DNA of 64,000 nt. Origin: Acidobacteriaceae bacterium (GTDB taxonomy: Bacteria; Acidobacteriota; Terriglobia; Terriglobales; Acidobacteriaceae). The position numbers and the translations under genes are program-made. The stretch lies in assembly GCA_003170825.1 (NCBI GenBank), contig PMYL01000049.1, positions 29,553 through 93,552 on the forward strand, written 5' to 3'. This document shows positions 1 through 8,656 of this stretch, piece after piece. Below the pieces are notes generated by a model. It made no database searches, was not told the origin of the DNA, and worked only from the letters and a program-made list of their open reading frames with translations. Every line of letters starts with the position of its first letter. Position 1 is the stretch's first letter.

Positions 1-426
1 TCGGAACCCTTGACGGAAGCCGCCGGCTTTGTTCCCAGCGAAGGAGTAGCCGCGTTGGTGCTGGAGCCGGTTGGCAGCCGGGAGGGGCGCTCTTATGCCA
101 GTCTTCGCTCGGGCCGCTGGGCGGCAGGCGGACAGCCTTTCAAGACCATCCGCCAGATGCTCGGCGGGTCCGTTCCAAATCTCACCATCAGTGCCGGAAA
201 TGGCGCGCCTTGCGCCACCAGCCCTTTAACCAGTCTGGCCCGCGAGATTGCCGGCCCCGATGCGCCCATCGTCCCGCCGCAGGCCGTTGCCGCGGGTTTG
301 GCTGAAACTGGTGCTCTGCTCCACTTGATCCTGGCTTTGAGCAGCCGGCCACAGAGCGGTCAGGCTCTCCTTTTAGCAACATCGGGCAAAAGTGGCTTTG
401 CCGCGATTCATCTGGAGCTGCCTTGA
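1..426 (+). CDS. Ketosynthase-like protein, C-terminal part (chain-length-factor-like)
   Basis: The reading frame is open from the first base, so this is the 3' end of a longer gene. The segment FVPSEGVAALVLEP matches the conserved GEG-A-xLVLE stretch of beta-ketoacyl synthases. Where an active KS has NAHGTGT and GHxxGAAG, this protein has SAGNGAP and AAGLAETGA, so both catalytic histidines are missing. That pattern is typical of the inactive chain-length-factor partner of a KS pair, as in aryl-polyene and type II polyketide systems. The stop codon overlaps the TTG start of the next gene by 4 bases, so the two are translationally coupled. The partner KS should lie upstream of the window. The KS fold is well supported; the CLF role is an inference from the missing residues. 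Confidence 0.7.
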   Translation, partial: SEPLTEAAGFVPSEGVAALVLEPVGSREGRSYASLRSGRWAAGGQPFKTIRQMLGGSVPNLTISAGNGAPCATSPLTSLAREIAGPDAPIVPPQAVAAGLAETGALLHLILALSSRPQSGQALLLATSGKSGFAAIHLELP

Positions 427-1427
427 ATTTGAATGTGCGAATTGCATCCGCGGCGTACGCCGTTCCACCCGACTCTGAGACCGTGGAAGCGATCCTGGAG
501 CGGGAACGAACTCGCGTGGAGACAACGCTGGCTCCGCTGAGCCCGCTGGCGAGACGAAAAGCGGTGGAAGGCCTCGGACTGAGCCGCGTCCGTGTCTGCG
601 GCGTCAAGCAACCTTATGATTTGGTGCTGGAAGCCGCTTCAACGGCAATTGCGGAAGCCGGAATCGCTGCGCGAGATATCGATCTCATCCTGGATTACAG
701 CACCTTCCCCGGAGATAACTCGCAGTATCTTTCCTTCGCCCACAAACTCAGCGCTGAACTTGGGGCCGATAACTCGTTGAATCTGAGTTTCAAAGCCGGC
801 GGCTGCGGAGCGCTGCACCTGGCCATCAAGACCGCTCTGGGCTGGATGAGCACAGATGACAACATTCAGACCGCGCTGCTGGTCACCGGCGATATGGCGC
901 CCCTTGAGAACCGGTCCTTGCTCCCAATTACGGTACAGGGCGACGCCGCCAGTGCCGTCATCCTGCGCCGCCAAGGCACGGACGGCCCGCTGCTGCTCGG
1001 CGTGGAGGCGATGACCCTCGGCCATCTGTACAAAGCTATTGCCTTGACCCAGGCCGACGGCCGCATCCAGATTGAGGCCGATGCCGTGTGCATTGAACAC
1101 AAAGTAATGCCGATCTACTATCTCAACCTCTTCCGTCTGGCAAACAAAGTCCTGGCGGCGTCTTCCCTGAGCTTGAGCGATGTAGATCATTTCATCTATT
1201 CCAACATCAGCTATCGGGACCGCGATGGTTTCCGCAGAATGGTTGGACTTCCCGAAGGCGGCCTGCCGCCGACCCCCATGGCGGAGTATGGACACACCTT
1301 TGCCAGCGATCTGATGATCAACTATGTTCACATGCGGCGCGATGGCCTGATTCGGCCTGGGCAATTGCTGCTGTTCGCATCCGCGGGTGTCGGATTCACA
1401 TGGGGGGTGACGCTTGCCCGAAGCTGA
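423..1427 (+). CDS. KAS III-like 3-oxoacyl-ACP synthase / acyltransferase
   Basis: This 334-residue thiolase-fold protein has the FabH/KAS III layout. C128 in KAGGCGAL sits where the acyl-accepting cysteine is expected. The other two triad positions have changed: the PHQAN block reads IYSNIS (His replaced by S260) and the GNTSAAS block reads GHTFASD (Asn replaced by H291). Acyl transfer to Cys is therefore likely, but decarboxylative condensation may be impaired. It could prime a chain or transfer an acyl group. The start is TTG at 423, coupled to the upstream KS-like gene. The 3' end overlaps the AMP-ligase by 14 bases. The family call is firm and the reaction is uncertain. Confidence 0.75.
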   Translation: MNLNVRIASAAYAVPPDSETVEAILERERTRVETTLAPLSPLARRKAVEGLGLSRVRVCGVKQPYDLVLEAASTAIAEAGIAARDIDLILDYSTFPGDNSQYLSFAHKLSAELGADNSLNLSFKAGGCGALHLAIKTALGWMSTDDNIQTALLVTGDMAPLENRSLLPITVQGDAASAVILRRQGTDGPLLLGVEAMTLGHLYKAIALTQADGRIQIEADAVCIEHKVMPIYYLNLFRLANKVLAASSLSLSDVDHFIYSNISYRDRDGFRRMVGLPEGGLPPTPMAEYGHTFASDLMINYVHMRRDGLIRPGQLLLFASAGVGFTWGVTLARS

Positions 1428-2943
1428 AAGCGATCTGCTTCACGAATGGCTTAGGCGCACGGCAGCTCTTACGCCCGGCGCCCCGGCCATTGTTGAAGAC
1501 GATCGGGTCACGTCCTTCCGGGAGTTATTCGAGCAGGCTGCGTCACTGGCATTGCGGTTCGTCGAACACGGCATCCAGAAGCAGGATCGCATCGCCTTGG
1601 TGCTGCCCAAGACCACCGATGCGATCGTTTCTATCTTTGCCTCTCTTCTTGCCGGAGCTATCTATGTCCCCATCCATCCCCAGTGGCCGAAGGAACGAAT
1701 TGAAGCCGTTCTGGAGGACTGCGCGGCCCGGTTGGCGATCGAAGGCGACAGTTACCCGCCGCGAATCCGCGATTGCCGGACCGGTGCGTGCATCCCTTGG
1801 CAAGCACAGTCAACGGCTCCTGCAAGCCCAACGGATTTTGCAAGCGTTGTCTCGCTGTCCAAGGCCGATGCCCGCGACCCGGCCCTCATTTTGTTTACCT
1901 CCGGCTCAACGGGCCGGCCCAAGGGAGTCGTCCTTTCTCACCGTGCCGTAGGCGCTTTTGTAAGATGGACCGCGCGCGAGTTTCAGATCTCTTCCCATGA
2001 CCGCATCGCGTGCCCGTCGCCGCTGGGCTTCGATCTTTCCACCTTCGATGTTTTCAATATGGCCTTATGCGGCGCAACCTGTGTTCTTGTTCCCGGTGAC
2101 ATCGTGTGGATGCCGCGCTTCCTGGTCCAGTTCCTGCGCCAGGCCCGCATCACCTGTTGGTATTCAGTGCCGTCGATCCTGGCCGGCATGTTCCAGGAGG
2201 GACGGTTCGCGGAGCATGAGTATCCCGACCTGCGCGTCATTCTCTTCGCCGGCGAGGTTTTTCCCGGCCCAGGCGTGGCACGTTTGCAGGCCGCGGTTCC
2301 ACAGGCTGTTTGCGCCAACCTCTACGGCCCGACCGAGACCAATGTGGTCACGTGGTGTCGTGTGCCGTTCGATTTCGATGGATCACAGCCGCTCCCGATC
2401 GGCCATCCGTGCCCCTACGCCACAGTCACGGTGGACGCTGAGAGCGGCGAACTGCTCGCGGGCGGCGAGTCCCTGATGAATGGTTACTGGAACCGTCCCG
2501 AAGATACACAGCGCTCCTTCGTCCGGTTGAACGGCAAACAGTATTACCGCACCGGGGACCGCGTGTCGCTGGCGCCTGACAGCAGCTACTTATTCGTGGG
2601 AAGGCTCGACCGGCAGGTAAAGCGCCGCGGCTTCCGCATAGAACTGGGCGAAATTGAGGCTGCACTGGCTCGCCATGAAGATATACTGGAGGCGGCTGTG
2701 ATTGCTGCCGAGGATGGGCGGAGAGGAACCATCATCGCTGCCTTTGTCCGGGTTCGCGCCGCAGGCGCCCTCACCTTGGTCGAAGCCAAGGCACACTGTG
2801 CGCGGACACTGCCGCCGTACATGGCGCCCGACCACATCCTGTTTGTGGATACTATTTCCAAGGGAAGCCGGGGCAAGATCGATTACCTGGCCCTGGGCAG
2901 AATTGCGGAAGGACTGAACCGTGGAAATCAAGACCGAAGTTAG
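1414..2943 (+). CDS. AMP-dependent acyl/amino-acyl ligase
   Basis: This 509-residue ANL-superfamily enzyme should activate a carboxylic acid as an acyl-adenylate and load it on a thiol, most simply on the ACP encoded next door. The P-loop FTSGSTGRPKG lies at residues 161-171, YGPTETN at 304-310, YRTGD at 378-382 and the C-terminal catalytic lysine K488 in GSRGKID. The overall shape recalls stand-alone adenylation domains such as D-alanine-carrier-protein ligases, so the substrate might be an amino acid, aryl acid or short fatty acid. The sequence does not decide which. Translation starts at TTG 1414 behind a GGGGGGTGA Shine-Dalgarno inside the previous gene. It overlaps the ACP gene by 23 bases. 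The class is certain and the substrate is not. Confidence 0.85.
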   Translation: MPEAESDLLHEWLRRTAALTPGAPAIVEDDRVTSFRELFEQAASLALRFVEHGIQKQDRIALVLPKTTDAIVSIFASLLAGAIYVPIHPQWPKERIEAVLEDCAARLAIEGDSYPPRIRDCRTGACIPWQAQSTAPASPTDFASVVSLSKADARDPALILFTSGSTGRPKGVVLSHRAVGAFVRWTAREFQISSHDRIACPSPLGFDLSTFDVFNMALCGATCVLVPGDIVWMPRFLVQFLRQARITCWYSVPSILAGMFQEGRFAEHEYPDLRVILFAGEVFPGPGVARLQAAVPQAVCANLYGPTETNVVTWCRVPFDFDGSQPLPIGHPCPYATVTVDAESGELLAGGESLMNGYWNRPEDTQRSFVRLNGKQYYRTGDRVSLAPDSSYLFVGRLDRQVKRRGFRIELGEIEAALARHEDILEAAVIAAEDGRRGTIIAAFVRVRAAGALTLVEAKAHCARTLPPYMAPDHILFVDTISKGSRGKIDYLALGRIAEGLNRGNQDRS

Positions 2944-3202
2944 GAATTATATCGCTGAGAACTTTCTGCCCAATGCGCCGGCGGCATCCATAGACGACGC
3001 CATGCCCCTCATCACCGGCGGTGTCATTGATTCGATCGGCATGATCACACTCGTGTCCTTTCTTGAAAGCCGCTTTGAAGTCGAGTTCATGCCCAGAGAA
3101 ATCGATGTGCATTGCCTGGATACCGTGGAGCGGATCGAACAATTGATTGTCAAGAAACTGGCCGGCCGGGAACCAGGCGTGGCTGAGGGTAAAATACAAT
3201 AA
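2921..3202 (+). CDS. Acyl carrier protein
   Basis: This 93-residue protein carries GGVIDSIGM, where S38 is the phosphopantetheine attachment site (GxxDS pattern). The flanking helices have the acidic, amphipathic make-up of ACP/PCP proteins. It starts with GTG at 2921, inside the 3' end of the adenylating-ligase gene, so the two are probably made in a fixed ratio. It is the likely carrier on which the ligase, KS-like, FabZ and FabG proteins of this locus act. The C-terminal tail after residue 84 is short and not conserved-looking. The ACP call is firm. Confidence 0.9.
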   Translation: MEIKTEVRNYIAENFLPNAPAASIDDAMPLITGGVIDSIGMITLVSFLESRFEVEFMPREIDVHCLDTVERIEQLIVKKLAGREPGVAEGKIQ

Positions 3203-3220
3203 GTCCGGCGAGGCATCGCA

Positions 3221-4126
3221 GTGAGCGATCATGGGAAACTGCGCGGACTGGCAATGCTGCCGACCCTGCTTCTGGCAGCTTGCGGGCGAATGCACAAGGA
3301 ACCGTTTGAGAAGGTTCCGCTCGCCCCCGGCCAGATGGTGCGGGTTCGCCTCTCGGAGCGCACCAACCTTGATGTAGAACGCATTCGTTTCTGGTCCAAC
3401 GAGATGAATGAGCCCCGTTTCTTTCTGGCTTTGGCGCCCAGAACGCAGGCTTAGCCCTCCGAAGTGCTCATCCTGAATCACGGCTGGTCGGACCGGCCGG
3501 AGTATCTGTTGCGCTATCTCAAAGTGGATCGGGTCTACGACGAGATGCTGGGCCGGGGCGAGGTTCGTCCCGCGATCCTGATCCTGCCCGATGTGCGCTT
3601 CAGTAGATTTTACCGGGAACACTCGCACCGCTTTCCCTTCCCGAATTACCTGACCCTGGTGGCGGAGGAGGTGGCAGGAACGGTAGCGCGGCTCTACGCC
3701 ATACCTCTGGAACGCCAACGTTGGGCGATCGGCGGCTTCTCCTTTGGCGGCTATCTTTCCCTGGATGTTGGAAGGCGCTATCCCGGCCGGTTCGCCAGCG
3801 TCAGCGTTGTGAGCGGATTCGCCGATGAAGAGTGGAGTTACTGGCCATCGCAAGAGCCGCCGCCCGGGCCGCTTGATTCCCAGGGCAGGGGCAAGCATAC
3901 AATCGTGGCCCCTGGGCCCGTCCCCAGGCTCTTCCTCGCCTGTGGGCAGGCGGATCGCCTTTTTGCTACAATGCTCGATATGCGCCAAAAGCTAATGGAA
4001 CTCGGTCTCCCCCACGCATGGTCGATTGGACCGGGCGGGCATACCTGGAAGTACTGGGCTTCCGTCCTCCCTGCGATGCTCGGGTTCCATCTTGCGCGTG
4101 AACAAAGTCAGGTTGAGGTCAAATGA
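3221..4126 (+). pseudogene. Putative lipoprotein esterase interrupted by in-frame TAG
   Basis: Two open stretches (3221-3451 and 3455-4126) lie in the same frame and are separated only by TAG at 3452-3454. The first starts with GTG and has a lipoprotein signal peptide with an LLLAAC lipobox. The second is an alpha/beta-hydrolase of the esterase-D/enterochelin-esterase type, with nucleophile S174 in GFSFGGY and H274 in GGHTW (numbering counts TAG as a codon). Together they make a normal 301-codon secreted esterase, so one base (for example CAG to TAG) probably broke it; a sequencing error or readthrough is also possible. The gene lies between the ACP gene and a radical SAM gene and overlaps the latter by 4 bases, so it belongs to the operon. 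It might release or modify the ACP-bound product. Confidence 0.7.
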
Positions 4127-5739
4127 GAGCATTGCTGGTTCAAAGCCCCGCAACATCCCCATGGGTTCCACGCAAGCAATGGGAGCCGCCAAGTGTCGCC
4201 ATGGCCACGATTGCCGGCCAGATAGATAACCACGATGTCAGGGTGGTTGACGCTGTAGTTTGGCGCAAGCAGACTGTCCCGCGCCTCCTGAAGCTCTTGC
4301 GGGAGTTCAGGCCGGACGTCGTAGGCTTCACCTCGATGACTTTTCAATACGACACCACGGTCGGCCTGGCCTATTTGACCAAGCAGTTTGATAGCCGGAT
4401 TCGCACCGTGCTCGGAGGCTATCATGCCACGTTGTTTTCTGAAAGCATCGCCGCCGGTCCCGATGCGGGCTGGTGGGACTGCCTGATGCGGGGAGAAGGA
4501 GACTTCGCGTTTGGAGAGCTGCTGGATAGCATCGAGGCCGGCGGGAAGGGGATGGAAAACATCCTCGGGCTTTCTTACAAAGAGGAAGGATGTTTCCGCC
4601 ACAATGCGGCGCGCCCGCTCGAAGACCTGGCCAGAATCCGGATACCTGCCCGCGATAAGCGTCTTGTCAAGGGATTTCACATGTATTTCCGCCGCGCCGA
4701 TGCTATCGAGACCTCGCGCGGCTGTCTGCATCTGTGCAGCTTCTGCAGCATTCACGAAATGTACGGCCGCTCCTTCCGCCTCTTTCCCCTGGACCGCGTC
4801 CTGGCCGACATCGAAGACGCTTACAGTCGCGGCGCGCGCCACATTTTCTGCACCGACGACAATATCACCCTGGATATGGATCGCTTCGAGAAGTTATGCG
4901 ACGGAGTGATTCGCCTGAAGTTGAAGAACGCGATGTTCACCACCCAGGCGAGCCCGATCGGTTTCGCCCACCGGCCAGACCTTGCCAAGAAAATGGTCGA
5001 GGCGGGGTTCGTTTCCGTCTTCCTGGGCATCGAGAATGCCTCCACCAAGAACCTGCGGTCCATGAACAAGCCCAACACCCTGGATACGATTCAGCGCGGC
5101 GTGGACGCCCTCAAGAAGGAAAACATTATGGTTATCGCCGGCATTATCAATGGGCTTCCGGATGATGACCCGGAGAGCATTCGCGAAAACTACCAGTTCA
5201 TCAAGAAGATGGGGGTTTCCAGTGTCATGGATCAGATCATGACGCCCTATCCCAAGACCCCCATGCGCATAGAGATGATAGAGGACAAGCGCGTCGCCAA
5301 TCTCGCCGATTTTCGCTGGTACGACGGCTATTTCAGCAATGTGCGCACCCGGCATCTAGCCCCGGAGGAACTCAACTTTGTGCGTTGGAAGATACGTCGC
5401 GAAGTCATCGGCATGTGGCGCGCCACCAAGGCGGACTGGAAGTTTTTCAAGGGATATACCTGCTTTTGGGAGTTTGGCTTCCGCCATATCGTATGGCTCA
5501 ATGAAAGGCTGCTCGAGTTTCTGTTTGGCGTCGAAGGCCGCTACAAGCTGCAGATGCGGCAGTACCTGCAACTGAACGATTTTGGAATCAAGATACCGGG
5601 CCGCCAACGGGTTGAGACGTACCATCCGGTATACGGCAGCAATGCGGACCCTTATCAGGACACCAGATGGAGCCTGCTAAGAAAGCGGCTGCCTTTCCCC
5701 TGGCGCAAACGCTTGACTGATGACTCTGGTGGAGTGTAG
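4123..5739 (+). CDS. Cobalamin-type (class B) radical SAM protein
   Basis: This 538-residue protein has an N-terminal Rossmann-like B12-binding region (about residues 1-140, including GFTSMTFQYD and VLGGYHATL) followed by a radical SAM core. The [4Fe-4S] cysteines are C201, C205 and C208 in SRGCLHLCSFCS. The DxHxxG motif of base-off cobalamin binding is absent: the region reads VVDAVVW. BchE-like relatives also lack it. A C-terminal domain of about 150 residues, rich in aromatic residues, is unassigned. The ATG overlaps the esterase stop (ATGA). Relatives methylate unactivated carbons, form rings or rearrange lipids. Context points to work on the acyl chain or head group made here. The family is certain and the reaction unknown. 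Confidence 0.85.
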   Translation: MRALLVQSPATSPWVPRKQWEPPSVAMATIAGQIDNHDVRVVDAVVWRKQTVPRLLKLLREFRPDVVGFTSMTFQYDTTVGLAYLTKQFDSRIRTVLGGYHATLFSESIAAGPDAGWWDCLMRGEGDFAFGELLDSIEAGGKGMENILGLSYKEEGCFRHNAARPLEDLARIRIPARDKRLVKGFHMYFRRADAIETSRGCLHLCSFCSIHEMYGRSFRLFPLDRVLADIEDAYSRGARHIFCTDDNITLDMDRFEKLCDGVIRLKLKNAMFTTQASPIGFAHRPDLAKKMVEAGFVSVFLGIENASTKNLRSMNKPNTLDTIQRGVDALKKENIMVIAGIINGLPDDDPESIRENYQFIKKMGVSSVMDQIMTPYPKTPMRIEMIEDKRVANLADFRWYDGYFSNVRTRHLAPEELNFVRWKIRREVIGMWRATKADWKFFKGYTCFWEFGFRHIVWLNERLLEFLFGVEGRYKLQMRQYLQLNDFGIKIPGRQRVETYHPVYGSNADPYQDTRWSLLRKRLPFPWRKRLTDDSGGV

Positions 5740-5769
5740 TATCTGCGCGCTTACGAAAGCAGACTGAGA

Positions 5770-5822
5770 AGCCAAAGCTAGAGGATTACACAATCTCTAT
5801 GTAACCTGATTCGGCTTTGGCT
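5770..5822. terminator. Nested inverted repeats between convergent genes
   Basis: AGCCAAAGC (5770-5778) pairs with GCTTTGGCT (5814-5822). Inside the loop TAGAGGATT (5779-5787) pairs with AATCTCTA (5792-5799) with one bulged G. The structure lies between the 3' ends of the radical SAM gene (+) and the secreted hypothetical gene (-), where a bidirectional terminator is expected. There is no clear T-run, so the terminator role is tentative. Confidence 0.45.
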
Positions 5823-5907
5823 CCTCTGGTCGTTTTTCTCAGCCAAATTGAATTTTCCTCAGCCATCTCAGTCGCGATGCAAGTGGCTGAGGCGTCTACT
5901 TCGTTCC

Positions 5908-6453
5908 TTACCGCCCTCCCGAAACTTCCACTTGCAGCTTCGTTCCCACTTCCTTCAGTGCCGCTTCCAGGTAATACTTGAATCCCCAAACGTTTGCAGA
6001 TCCTAAGTAGGGTCTCACTGGAATCGATCCGATTTCGGTGTTGGTCTTGGGGTCGATGAAGTGTATGGAAAGAATCAGGTGATAGTGGTTATAGTCCATA
6101 TGGATATCCGAGAACTTGATGTAGAGGTCGCACCCCGCGGCGTTCTCGTCTCCCTTGTTCTTGGCCGCGACGATGGTTCGGCCGGACAGGTATGTCGTTT
6201 GCAGATTGGATGCAAACCCGGCGTTCAAAAAAGCAATGATGTCTGTCCACTCGGTCTTGGTAGCGTAACCGTGCGCAGCCCATTCGTCGGGATCCAAATT
6301 GACCCATCCGACAAAGATGCGGTTCATGTTCTTCATGTCAACGGTTGATTCCTTCGTCAGGTAGCGCGGTACGCTGTGGCGCTCGCCTGCAGATGGAGTT
6401 GGAAACGCAATGCAGATCAACAGCAAAGCCGCGATGATTGCCAGTCGCTTCAT
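5908..6453 (-). CDS. Secreted hypothetical protein
   Basis: This 181-residue protein has a clear Sec signal peptide (MKRLAIIAALLLICIAF, cleavage probably after PTPSA). I do not recognise a catalytic motif in the mature part. It contains the segments IFVGWVNLDPDEWAAHGY and DLYIKFSDIHMDYNHYHL and probably forms a beta-rich periplasmic domain of the kind found in DUF4410-like or lipoprotein-like proteins of unknown function. It is transcribed against the two cluster segments on either side, so it may be an insertion in the locus. The start is ATG with GGGGGA-type purines just upstream. The gene call is good and the function unknown. Confidence 0.65.
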   Translation of the reverse strand: MKRLAIIAALLLICIAFPTPSAGERHSVPRYLTKESTVDMKNMNRIFVGWVNLDPDEWAAHGYATKTEWTDIIAFLNAGFASNLQTTYLSGRTIVAAKNKGDENAAGCDLYIKFSDIHMDYNHYHLILSIHFIDPKTNTEIGSIPVRPYLGSANVWGFKYYLEAALKEVGTKLQVEVSGGR

Positions 6454-6859
6454 GAAAAATCCCCCTTCCTTGTTTCTTGCTCAGAACTGCGAGCCGGAAA
6501 ACCATTCTTAGCCCCGCAGCGAGAAATTATACAGGCTGTGAGCGTTGTTATGTCAAGGACGGAGTAAAAAGCAGGCGAGCGAGCGGACTGGAAGGCGTTG
6601 GCCAGGCGGGGAGACGGGGTGGAGCTGGCGGTTCGCGAAGTTCGCGGGTAGCTGCCAGGGGTTGGCAGGGCCGCCCGATCCTTGACAGCCCGCGCCGTCA
6701 CGGTATTGGTTTATACTGTGTTCCATGGTCTTGCAGGATGCGACTCCCCAATCGTCTTCGCCATCGTGCATGTCCGTGTCAGGCTCAAATGCGTTCTTCC
6801 GGGCTAAGTCGCTGGCCTCGAGTTATGATCGCATTCCGGCATAAAGAGGCTCTGAACAG
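6454..6859. other. Divergent intergenic region (406 bp)
   Basis: This stretch separates the secreted hypothetical gene (-) from the dehydratase-like gene (+) and should hold both promoters. I see TTGACA at 6682 and TATACT at 6712, but they are 24 bases apart, too far for a normal sigma-70 promoter. Small reading frames here have no recognisable features. No RNA gene or riboswitch is evident. Confidence 0.5.
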
Positions 6860-8641
6860 ATGAACTGCGTCCTACATTTCGCCGATTTGTCCCTTCCTCC
6901 AATCGAGGAAGAGATTGCCCGGTGCAAGGCCGCGGAAAGATTACGGCTGATGCAGGTCGCGGGGCTCATCGAGAAACCTATCGAGCACTACCGCCGCCCT
7001 GTTGAGCGGCCCTTCACCGCCGAGGAACGCGACCGGGTGACCATTCTCTTCGGAGGCTTCACCTGGAAACACGAGCGCTTCATCGAAGCCATTCTTTCAG
7101 GCTCCGGCTATCGCTGCCAGAAGTTGCCGACCCCGGACGTGGCCGCCTTTACGATAGGAAAGGAATATGGCAACAACGGCCAGTGCAATCCCACTTACTT
7201 TACCATCGGCAACCTCATCAAGTTTTTGCAGTCGCTGGAAGATCAGGGTTTATCGCGCCGGGACATTGTTGACAGGTACATCTTCTTCACCGCGGGCTCC
7301 TGCGGGCCTTGCCGCTTCGGCATGTATGAGTCAGAGTATCGCCTGGCGCTGGACAATGCGGGCTTTGAAGACTTCCGGATCTTGCTTTATCAGGCTGACC
7401 AGGCAATCAGGACTGCTTCCGACAACCCCGGCCTGGAGTTTTCCTTGGATTTCAATCTGGGCGCGCTCAACATGCTGAACCTGGGAGATGTGATCAACGA
7501 CATGGTGTACCGGATCCGTCCCTACGAAGTTACTCCGGGCACAACCGACCGGGCAATCGAAGAGGTCGTGGATCAACTGAGCGATTTTTTGAAGACCCGG
7601 AAGCGGTACGAAATCCTCAACCATACGCCCAGATGGATTTCAGAGCGCCTGACCCGTAACAGGAAGCTCAAAGACACCCTGAACACGCTGGGCAAGATTC
7701 TCAATCATCTCTACGGCGAGGACTTCGTAAGGAGTATGCACCTGGCGCGCAAGCGCCTGAGCGGGATAGAAGTGGACTTCACCCGCGTAAAGCCCCTGGT
7801 CAAGATTGTCGGCGAATTCTGGGCACAACTTACCGAAGGCGACGGTAACTTCAATATGTTTGCCTTTCTGGAACAGGAAGGCGCGCAGGCGCATGTAGAA
7901 CCAATCAGCGGTTGGATCACCTATCTCCTGTATCAGGCCCGCGCCGGTTCGGAAGCAAAAAAAGGCATTGATGCTCCCTTTCCCGATGCCAGCAGGTGGG
8001 AATTGAAGAAGCAACTGGCCAACGAGTGGAAGTTTCGCAAGAAGTGGCTGCTGTTGCGGCTGAGCGAAGGCATCTGGAACCACCTGTATGCGCGCACCGC
8101 CCGCCATTTGGGCGGAATCACGCCCCATCTCGTTCCACAGAGCGAACTGGCCGGTGTGGCGCATCCCTTTTACCACTCACTGGCCCGCGGTGGCGAAGGA
8201 CATCTCGAAGTAGCGAAAAACGTGTACTACACCACGCACGGCCTGTGTCACATGGTGTTGGCTATAAAGCCCTTTGGCTGCATGCCGTCTTCACAATCCG
8301 ATGGCGTGCAGTCGGCGGTAGTGAACCGTTTCCAGGAAATGATTTTCCTGCCCATTGAGACTTCGGGCGAGGGAGAGATCAACGCGCACAGCCGCGTGCA
8401 GATGGCGCTGGGCGAGGCTAAAATCAAGGCCAAGGCGGAGTTCGAGCGGGCACTGGCTTCGACGGGCAAGAATCTCGATGAGATCAAGGCTTATACCGCC
8501 CGGCATCGGCAATTGCGGAACCCGTTTTATCCGGTTCCGCGCCGCCGGGGGATCGCGGGGGTCGCCGCCAACTTTGTGTTGCATGTGAGCAGCCTTATCG
8601 ATGGCAAAGCACGCCTGGCCACGCTGCCGGACGAGATATAA
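6860..8641 (+). CDS. 2-hydroxyacyl-CoA dehydratase / benzoyl-CoA reductase-like protein
   Basis: This 593-residue protein resembles the D-type subunits of 2-hydroxyglutaryl-CoA dehydratase and the C-terminal part of the large fused acyl-CoA dehydratase activase-related proteins. Candidate Fe-S ligands are C109 in NGQCNPTYF, C148 and C151 in AGSCGPCRFGMY, and C474 in IKPFGCMPS, a signature block of the family. These enzymes use ATP-driven single-electron transfer from an activase to remove water from, or reduce, unreactive acyl thioesters. The partner activase is the next gene, in the same frame and 12 bases downstream. In many bacteria the two parts are fused with the activase first; here the order is reversed and split. 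A role in the lipid/polyene locus is inferred from position. Confidence 0.75.
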   Translation: MNCVLHFADLSLPPIEEEIARCKAAERLRLMQVAGLIEKPIEHYRRPVERPFTAEERDRVTILFGGFTWKHERFIEAILSGSGYRCQKLPTPDVAAFTIGKEYGNNGQCNPTYFTIGNLIKFLQSLEDQGLSRRDIVDRYIFFTAGSCGPCRFGMYESEYRLALDNAGFEDFRILLYQADQAIRTASDNPGLEFSLDFNLGALNMLNLGDVINDMVYRIRPYEVTPGTTDRAIEEVVDQLSDFLKTRKRYEILNHTPRWISERLTRNRKLKDTLNTLGKILNHLYGEDFVRSMHLARKRLSGIEVDFTRVKPLVKIVGEFWAQLTEGDGNFNMFAFLEQEGAQAHVEPISGWITYLLYQARAGSEAKKGIDAPFPDASRWELKKQLANEWKFRKKWLLLRLSEGIWNHLYARTARHLGGITPHLVPQSELAGVAHPFYHSLARGGEGHLEVAKNVYYTTHGLCHMVLAIKPFGCMPSSQSDGVQSAVVNRFQEMIFLPIETSGEGEINAHSRVQMALGEAKIKAKAEFERALASTGKNLDEIKAYTARHRQLRNPFYPVPRRRGIAGVAANFVLHVSSLIDGKARLATLPDEI

Positions 8642-8642
8642 G

Positions 8643-8656
8643 AAGGAGACTTTCTG
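8643..8656 (+). promoter_or_regulatory. Strong ribosome-binding site pointing to a CTG start
   Basis: AAGGAG at 8643-8648 lies 5 bases before an in-frame CTG at 8654. The next usual start codon, GTG 8747, has no Shine-Dalgarno sequence. The TAA of the previous gene (8639-8641) is in the same frame. The site therefore supports initiation at CTG 8654 and adds 31 residues to the activase. Confidence 0.55.

Noticed and set aside
6682..6717. TTGACA and TATACT as a promoter for the dehydratase-like gene
   Set aside because: The spacing is 24 bases, outside the 16-18 range for a sigma-70 promoter.
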